From positions 1 through 57,239 of the forward strand of contig JAISEM010000031.1 in NCBI GenBank assembly GCA_031264105.1: a DNA stretch of 57,239 nucleotides, given 5' to 3'. Below are positions 53,183-57,239 of the stretch, in pieces. Source of the stretch: Endomicrobium sp. (GTDB taxonomy: Bacteria; Elusimicrobiota; Endomicrobiia; Endomicrobiales; Endomicrobiaceae). The notes under the pieces were generated by a model, which saw nothing but the letters and a program-made list of their open reading frames with translations, did not search any database and was not told where the DNA came from. Both the position numbers and the translations under genes were made by a program. Numbering within the stretch: position 1 is the stretch's first letter; each line of letters opens with the position of its first letter.

Positions 53183-53719
53183 TTATTTGCGATATGAATT
53201 GTGAACTTTATAAATAAACATTACAGATTTAACATAGTTTTTTGTTTCATTAAAAGGTATTTTTGTTGGATTTGAAGACACATTTGGAATTTCTTTACAC
53301 CACATATCTACATTTCCAATCCCGGCATTATATGCTGCTAAAGCTAATATTAGATTGTTATTATAGTAATCCAACAACTTTTTTAAATAATACGTTCCAA
53401 ACATTATATTTATTTGTGGTTCTTTTAATTTTTCAGAAGAATAATCTGAAACTCCTAGTTGAGTGGCTATTTCACGAGCTGTTTTAGGCATAATTTGCAT
53501 TAGACCAACGGCACCTTTATTAGATATTGCTTCGGGATTTAAGTTAGATTCTTTCTTTATAATAGATCTTACAAGAAGAAAATCTACACTGAATTTATTT
53601 GAGTATTCGTCAATATAATTATTATATCTTCTGTTATCAAATAATCCTACTCTTCTTTCAACGTTAAACAAAAAGAAAATTATCAAAACTGAAAACGCAC
53701 ATAGAACAAATTTATTCAT
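53183..53719 (-). CDS. Lytic murein transglycosylase (SLT/GH23 family)
   Basis: A 178-residue exported enzyme. A signal peptide (FVLCAFSVLIIFFLFNV) is followed by an SLT domain. The catalytic glutamate is in KKESNLNPEAISNKGAVGLM (about residue 58), then QIMPKTAREIA and NLILALAAYNAGIGNV. Small size suggests a soluble periplasmic MltE/Slt-like enzyme. It overlaps miaB by 4 bases. Confidence 0.93.
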   Translation of the reverse strand: MNKFVLCAFSVLIIFFLFNVERRVGLFDNRRYNNYIDEYSNKFSVDFLLVRSIIKKESNLNPEAISNKGAVGLMQIMPKTAREIATQLGVSDYSSEKLKEPQINIMFGTYYLKKLLDYYNNNLILALAAYNAGIGNVDMWCKEIPNVSSNPTKIPFNETKNYVKSVMFIYKVHNSYRK

Positions 53720-54984
53720 ATAATTTCGCCAAATAAAGAATTTATTTTTGCTTCTTTTATATTGACGTTTAATTGTTTTCCTAAATCTTTTTTACTTGCG
53801 CACTTTACAAAGACTTTACGGCCACTTCCTGTTCTAGCTTCTATAACACCTCCTTCTATTTTTTCTGCTAAAACTTGCTGAGTAGTACCGACCATTGATG
53901 CAACTATCTCAATAGAAATTTTATTTGACTCTTTGAGGATAATAGAATGCCGTCTTTTCTTGTCTTCTAAAGAAACATCGTCGCACATACTTGCTGCTCT
54001 AGTATTTGGACGAGAAGAATATCTAAAAACATACAAGCCACCAAATCTTATTTCTTTGACAGCTTTTAGAGTCTGTTCAAAATCTTCTTCAGCCTCTCCA
54101 GGGAAACCAACTATTATATCCGTAGTTACGCTTATATCAGGCACTGCAGTTCTCAGTTTTTTAATCAAAGTCAGATAGCGTCCATAAGTATACTTTCTGT
54201 TCATTGCTAAAAGAATATTGTTTGACGCAGACTGCATCGGCAAATGAATATGAGAGCAAACTTTAGATTCTGTAGCCATCATATCTATCAGCTCATTGCT
54301 TAAGTCTTTGGGATGATTAGTCATAAATCTTACGCGTTCAAGTCCGTCTATTTTTGCTATATTCTTGACCAAATCTGTAAACTTAATATCATCGTATTTA
54401 TATGAATTTACGTTTTGACCTAACAGCATTATCTCTTTAGCACCATTATTGACTGCCAAACGACAATCTTCTATTATATCTGAAGAATTAAAACTTATTT
54501 CTTTACCTCTAACAAACGGCACCACGCAATAAGAACAATAATTATCACAACCTCTCATAATAGTAATATATTTTATAATATCAGAAGCTTTCTCGGATTC
54601 TATTATAGAATAATTGCTTACATTACATAAATCTGCAATTCTTAAAGCCGCGTTATCTATATCTTTAGCACCTATTATCAAATTAACACTTTTAAAGCGA
54701 TGCTTAATTTTATGTCCTATTCTTTCAGCCATACATCCAACAACAACTATTTTAATATTAAGATTTTCTTTTTTAAATTCTTCGGCTCTTCCAAGAAAAG
54801 AAAATGCTTTCTGTTCAGCCTGAGATCTAACGGAGCAGGTATTAAGTATAACTATGTCGGCTTTTTGCAAAACATTTACTTTTAAAATTCCGTAAGATGA
54901 TAAAGCCTGGCCTAATTTGTCAGACTCGCATATATTCATCTGACAACCAATTGTTTCAATAAAATAATTCAAAGACTTGTCCAA
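53716..54984 (-). CDS. miaB: tRNA-2-methylthio-N6-dimethylallyladenosine synthase MiaB
   Basis: A 422-residue radical-SAM methylthiotransferase. The N-terminal cluster-binding domain has ETIGCQMNICESDKL and LNTCSVRSQAEQKA; GCMAERIG provides the third cysteine. The radical-SAM motif is IMRGCDNYCSYCVVPFVRGK. A TRAM domain ends the protein. It converts i6A37 to ms2i6A37, acting after MiaA. Slightly short but complete. Confidence 0.94.
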   Translation of the reverse strand: MDKSLNYFIETIGCQMNICESDKLGQALSSYGILKVNVLQKADIVILNTCSVRSQAEQKAFSFLGRAEEFKKENLNIKIVVVGCMAERIGHKIKHRFKSVNLIIGAKDIDNAALRIADLCNVSNYSIIESEKASDIIKYITIMRGCDNYCSYCVVPFVRGKEISFNSSDIIEDCRLAVNNGAKEIMLLGQNVNSYKYDDIKFTDLVKNIAKIDGLERVRFMTNHPKDLSNELIDMMATESKVCSHIHLPMQSASNNILLAMNRKYTYGRYLTLIKKLRTAVPDISVTTDIIVGFPGEAEEDFEQTLKAVKEIRFGGLYVFRYSSRPNTRAASMCDDVSLEDKKRRHSIILKESNKISIEIVASMVGTTQQVLAEKIEGGVIEARTGSGRKVFVKCASKKDLGKQLNVNIKEAKINSLFGEII

Positions 54985-55038
54985 TCCTATTCTTCTAAAT
55001 TTATAGAGAGTAATATTTATTATACAAAATTGTTTAGA

Positions 55039-55170
55039 TTATTTATTTGTTTTTGTAGGTATAAATATATTTGTAGGAAGATTTAAGGAATTTAAATCAT
55101 AGTTTATTATATTCTTACGAATAAATACATTATAATAGTTTGGAACAGTATTGATTACTAACCTCAGCAT
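55039..55170 (-). other. Possible remnant ORF in the 290-bp gap before miaB
   Basis: Between the glycosyltransferase and miaB, one frame gives 43 codons: MLRLVINTVPNYYNVFIRKN ending FIPTKTNK. An adjacent frame upstream gives LLADGNAEVSNQYC, so one indel could join them into a longer C-terminal piece of an unknown protein. There is no ribosome site at the ATG. Otherwise the gap (54985-55277) is AT-rich and featureless. Confidence 0.25.
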
Positions 55171-55277
55171 TGCCATCAGCTAAAAGGTATGAAGATTTTA
55201 AACGATTGATACTTGTTTTAGGAATATTTTTAAACTAGATGATTATATTTATAAAATCTGTCTGATTATTTGTTCAA

Positions 55278-56411
55278 TCAAATATTATTTAATTTTAAAT
55301 ACAAATTTTCATGCTGTTTAACACTTGTATTTATATCATAATCTTGACTAATGGAATTAAAAGCTCTTAAACCCATATCTTTTAGAATATGCTTATCATT
55401 TAATAAATAAACAACTTTTTCAGCTGTCTTTTCATAATCATAAGGTTCTATTAAAAACCCAGTTTCTGTGTCTTTGACTATTTCTTTTACTCCATCTACT
55501 GCATTTGCAATAACAGGCACAGAGCAGCACATAGATTCAATAATAGTGCAAGGTAAACCTTCCCAAAGAGACGTTAAAACAAAAATATCGCTTGCTTTAA
55601 GTATTCCTACAATATCGCTTCTCCAGCCAAGGATAAGAATTTTATATTTTAAATTTAAGCTTTCTATCAAATCCTCAAGTTCTTTTCTTTGCTCTCCATC
55701 TCCAACTATCAAAAAAATAACGTTATCAATCCTTTTAGATACAATTGAAGCGGCTCTAATAAAGTCTCTCAGATTTTTTTGCGGTTTAAAAGGACCTATT
55801 GTAGTGACAACCTTCATATCCATGCTTATACCAAGATTAGACTTAAATTCTGGATTAAGAGCAAAACCCTTATAGAACTTTGTATCTATACCAGCTCTTA
55901 TAAGCACAAACGTATCTTCTTTAGCTATCTTATAGTGCAATCCTTTTTTTATGTCTTCTTTAGTTACTACAATTAATTTATCTGAAAACAACGCACAAAA
56001 CTTTTCAAGAAATATATAAAAATTTCTAACAATCCAACTCTGTGTTTCATTGAAACCATATCCATGTATTGTATGAACAATAATTTTTACGCCTGCAAGC
56101 TTAGCAGCAATTCTTCCAAGTATGCCAGCTTTTGAAGAATGTGTATGCACAATATCGGGTTTCTCTTTTTTTAAAACAGTATAAATTTCAAAGAGAGCTT
56201 TTAAATCCTTTAGAGGAGAAATTCCCCTAACAAAATTTTTTAGACTATAAAGCTTATCTTTTTTTGCAATTATATCGTCTAAAATCCCTCCATTGCCAGC
56301 AATAATAAAACTGTCAAAAATATCTCTATTAATATTTTTTGCAACGTGCAAAGCTACTTTTTGAGCGCCACCAAGTTCAAGTTTAGTGATAATATAGCAA
56401 ACCTTTATCAT
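55278..56411 (-). CDS. Glycosyltransferase family 4
   Basis: A 377-residue GT-B enzyme from ATG 56411. It shows the N-terminal acceptor-side motif ITKLELGGAQKVALHVAKNI, then DIVHTHSSKAGILGRIAAKL and VHTIHGYGF. The C-terminal donor-side E-x7-E region is WEGLPCTIIESMCCSVPVIA. Close to GT4 enzymes of O-antigen and capsule clusters. It lies between miaB and a kinase remnant, away from the other polysaccharide genes. Sugar specificity unknown. Confidence 0.88.
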   Translation of the reverse strand: MIKVCYIITKLELGGAQKVALHVAKNINRDIFDSFIIAGNGGILDDIIAKKDKLYSLKNFVRGISPLKDLKALFEIYTVLKKEKPDIVHTHSSKAGILGRIAAKLAGVKIIVHTIHGYGFNETQSWIVRNFYIFLEKFCALFSDKLIVVTKEDIKKGLHYKIAKEDTFVLIRAGIDTKFYKGFALNPEFKSNLGISMDMKVVTTIGPFKPQKNLRDFIRAASIVSKRIDNVIFLIVGDGEQRKELEDLIESLNLKYKILILGWRSDIVGILKASDIFVLTSLWEGLPCTIIESMCCSVPVIANAVDGVKEIVKDTETGFLIEPYDYEKTAEKVVYLLNDKHILKDMGLRAFNSISQDYDINTSVKQHENLYLKLNNI

Positions 56412-56417
56412 AACCAA

Positions 56418-57239
56418 TTAAGTTTTATATACTATAGCAACATCATTAATGCGCATTTTATGAAATATTTTTAAATACTTACTTTTCTCCTCAAAATCTT
56501 TTATGTCTGCCAAATATGCATTCGTTACCACTATATGCCTCTCTTTCATTCCACTTTGCTCTATTACATTTACGCCACTTATATCTTGTTTCCTTAATTC
56601 ATACTCGGCTATTAAAAATACTCCCTCCTTGCTCTCTAACGAATTTAAATATTCCTGCGCTTCTAACCCTTTCGTAAAATATTTAACTCTTATTTCTTCC
56701 ACATACTTCTTCAGCTTCTCTTTCCATACTTCATGTACTAGCATTTCATCACCTACTATTACTATCTCTTCTCCCTTCTTTATCTCTATCTTGTCCGTAA
56801 ATCATCTCGCTCTGTCTACTTTTTTAAATCTTAATATAAATTCTGTCCCTTCTCCCTCTTTTGACTCTATCTTAAGCTTTCCTTTTCCCCATTTTTCTAT
56901 CTTTTCTACCATCTCTTTGGGCATTCCTTGCCCGTTATCTTTTACCCTTATCTCTACTTCCTCTAATTTTACTATCTCACGCACATCTATCTCTCCTGCT
57001 TCCCCTTCTCTTGCTTCTACTCCATTCTTTATCGCATTTGTTATCATTCTGGCAAACTCAATACTGTCTCCCTTTATAAATGCAAACTTGGCTCTCTGGT
57101 CTTCACTAAAATTAAACGTTATTTCTCTTTCTTCCCATGATACTTTATCTAACGACATATACTTCGCCACTTCTAACGCTGACAATGGCGAACATATATC
57201 GCCGCCCTACTTCTTTGGCTATCTTATAAAACTCTTCTC
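56418..57239 (-). pseudogene. Histidine-kinase-like protein with in-frame TGA and upstream frameshift, cut by right edge
   Basis: Minus-strand codons from 57185 encode a HATPase region: SIEFARMITNAIKNGVEARE (N-box), VRVKDNGQGM-type VEIRVKDNGQGMPKEM (G1) and IESKEGEGTEFILRFKK (G2). A TGA at 56802-56804 interrupts the frame, which then continues unbroken as FTDKIEIKKGEEIVIVGDEM into a receiver-like alpha/beta domain ending at 56418. Upstream of 57185 the frame must shift near 57205 to join AKEVG to GDICSPLSALEVAKY. The 5' end lies beyond the window. Two lesions suggest a dead kinase, though the C-terminal 109 residues could be made alone. Confidence 0.7.

Noticed and set aside
285-57239. TGA read as an amino acid (recoding), because TGA interrupts the DUF5681-like, dinD, lplA and kinase frames
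   Set aside because: Intact genes end in TGA where expected (fabD in its ATGA overlap with fabG, and the 72-residue gene before smc), tryptophan uses TGG, and most interrupted genes also carry frameshifts. No selenocysteine context is seen.
1-57239. CRISPR arrays, insertion sequences with transposase, integrase/att sites and rRNA genes
   Set aside because: No regularly spaced repeats, transposase or recombinase motifs, or rRNA sequence were seen. The only strong repeat is the 55-bp inverted pair.

Overview
The window is an AT-rich bacterial chromosome segment. It most resembles the phylum Elusimicrobiota, and within it an Endomicrobium-like (termite-gut 'Termite Group 1') bacterium. This is inferred from gene content: a Gram-negative envelope (late lipid A acyltransferase, polysaccharide genes), a fermentative hydrogen/ethanol/acetate metabolism, intact housekeeping genes and many decayed accessory genes. 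No rRNA marker is present to confirm it. From about 57 kb down to 0.29 kb, nearly every gene reads on the minus strand, so the window is described below in that transcription direction as well as by position.

Region 0-2.57 kb is a decayed accessory patch: a truncated AAA-ATPase-like gene, a phage-type DUF5681-like remnant with an internal TGA, a small coiled-coil ORF, and two exported proteins with frameshifts in or next to their signal peptides. Region 2.57-8.3 kb holds ftsI, ftsL and rsmH (a shortened division/cell-wall cluster with no recognisable murE after ftsI), a half-size TSUP permease, RNase P RNA, a CdsZ-like zinc-ribbon protein, tRNA-Val(CAC), a CAT-anticodon tRNA and an lpxL-type acyltransferase. 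Region 8.3-17 kb holds smc, two small unknown genes, a three-gene set that fits bacterial ceramide synthesis (SPT-like enzyme, GNAT of the YghO/bCerS type, extended SDR of the CerR type), a ghost of dinD, and a two-gene unit of unknown function.

Region 17-33 kb is the energy and lipid block. It carries an [FeFe] hydrogenase, AdhE, ferredoxin-fused EtfA plus EtfB, an acyl-CoA dehydrogenase, rnc, the fatty-acid cluster fabF-acpP-fabG-fabD-fabH-plsX, a yceD-rpmF gene joined in frame, and ackA. These genes can pass reductant to H2 and ethanol, make ATP from acetyl phosphate, and supply acyl-ACP to phospholipid, lipid A and possibly sphingolipid. Just upstream of ackA, a 55-bp inverted repeat brackets a frameshifted TdeIII-type restriction endonuclease gene.

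Region 33.7-44.7 kb is envelope and signalling: a polysaccharide set (FAD oxidoreductase, WecA-like transferase, flippase-like protein, decayed O-antigen ligase), a minimal prepilin peptidase and pseudopilin, coaD, two tandem decayed GGDEF genes, an exported protein with two SpoVG-like domains, a CpXC protein, and a decayed lipoate ligase. Region 44.7-57.2 kb is DNA repair and tRNA modification (ogt, a short uvrC, murJ, miaA, mutL, mutS, a lytic transglycosylase, miaB), then a GT4 glycosyltransferase and a decayed histidine kinase running off the right edge. Lesions are concentrated in surface, signalling, defence and salvage genes, while about 35 core genes are intact. That pattern fits ongoing reductive evolution better than random sequencing error.
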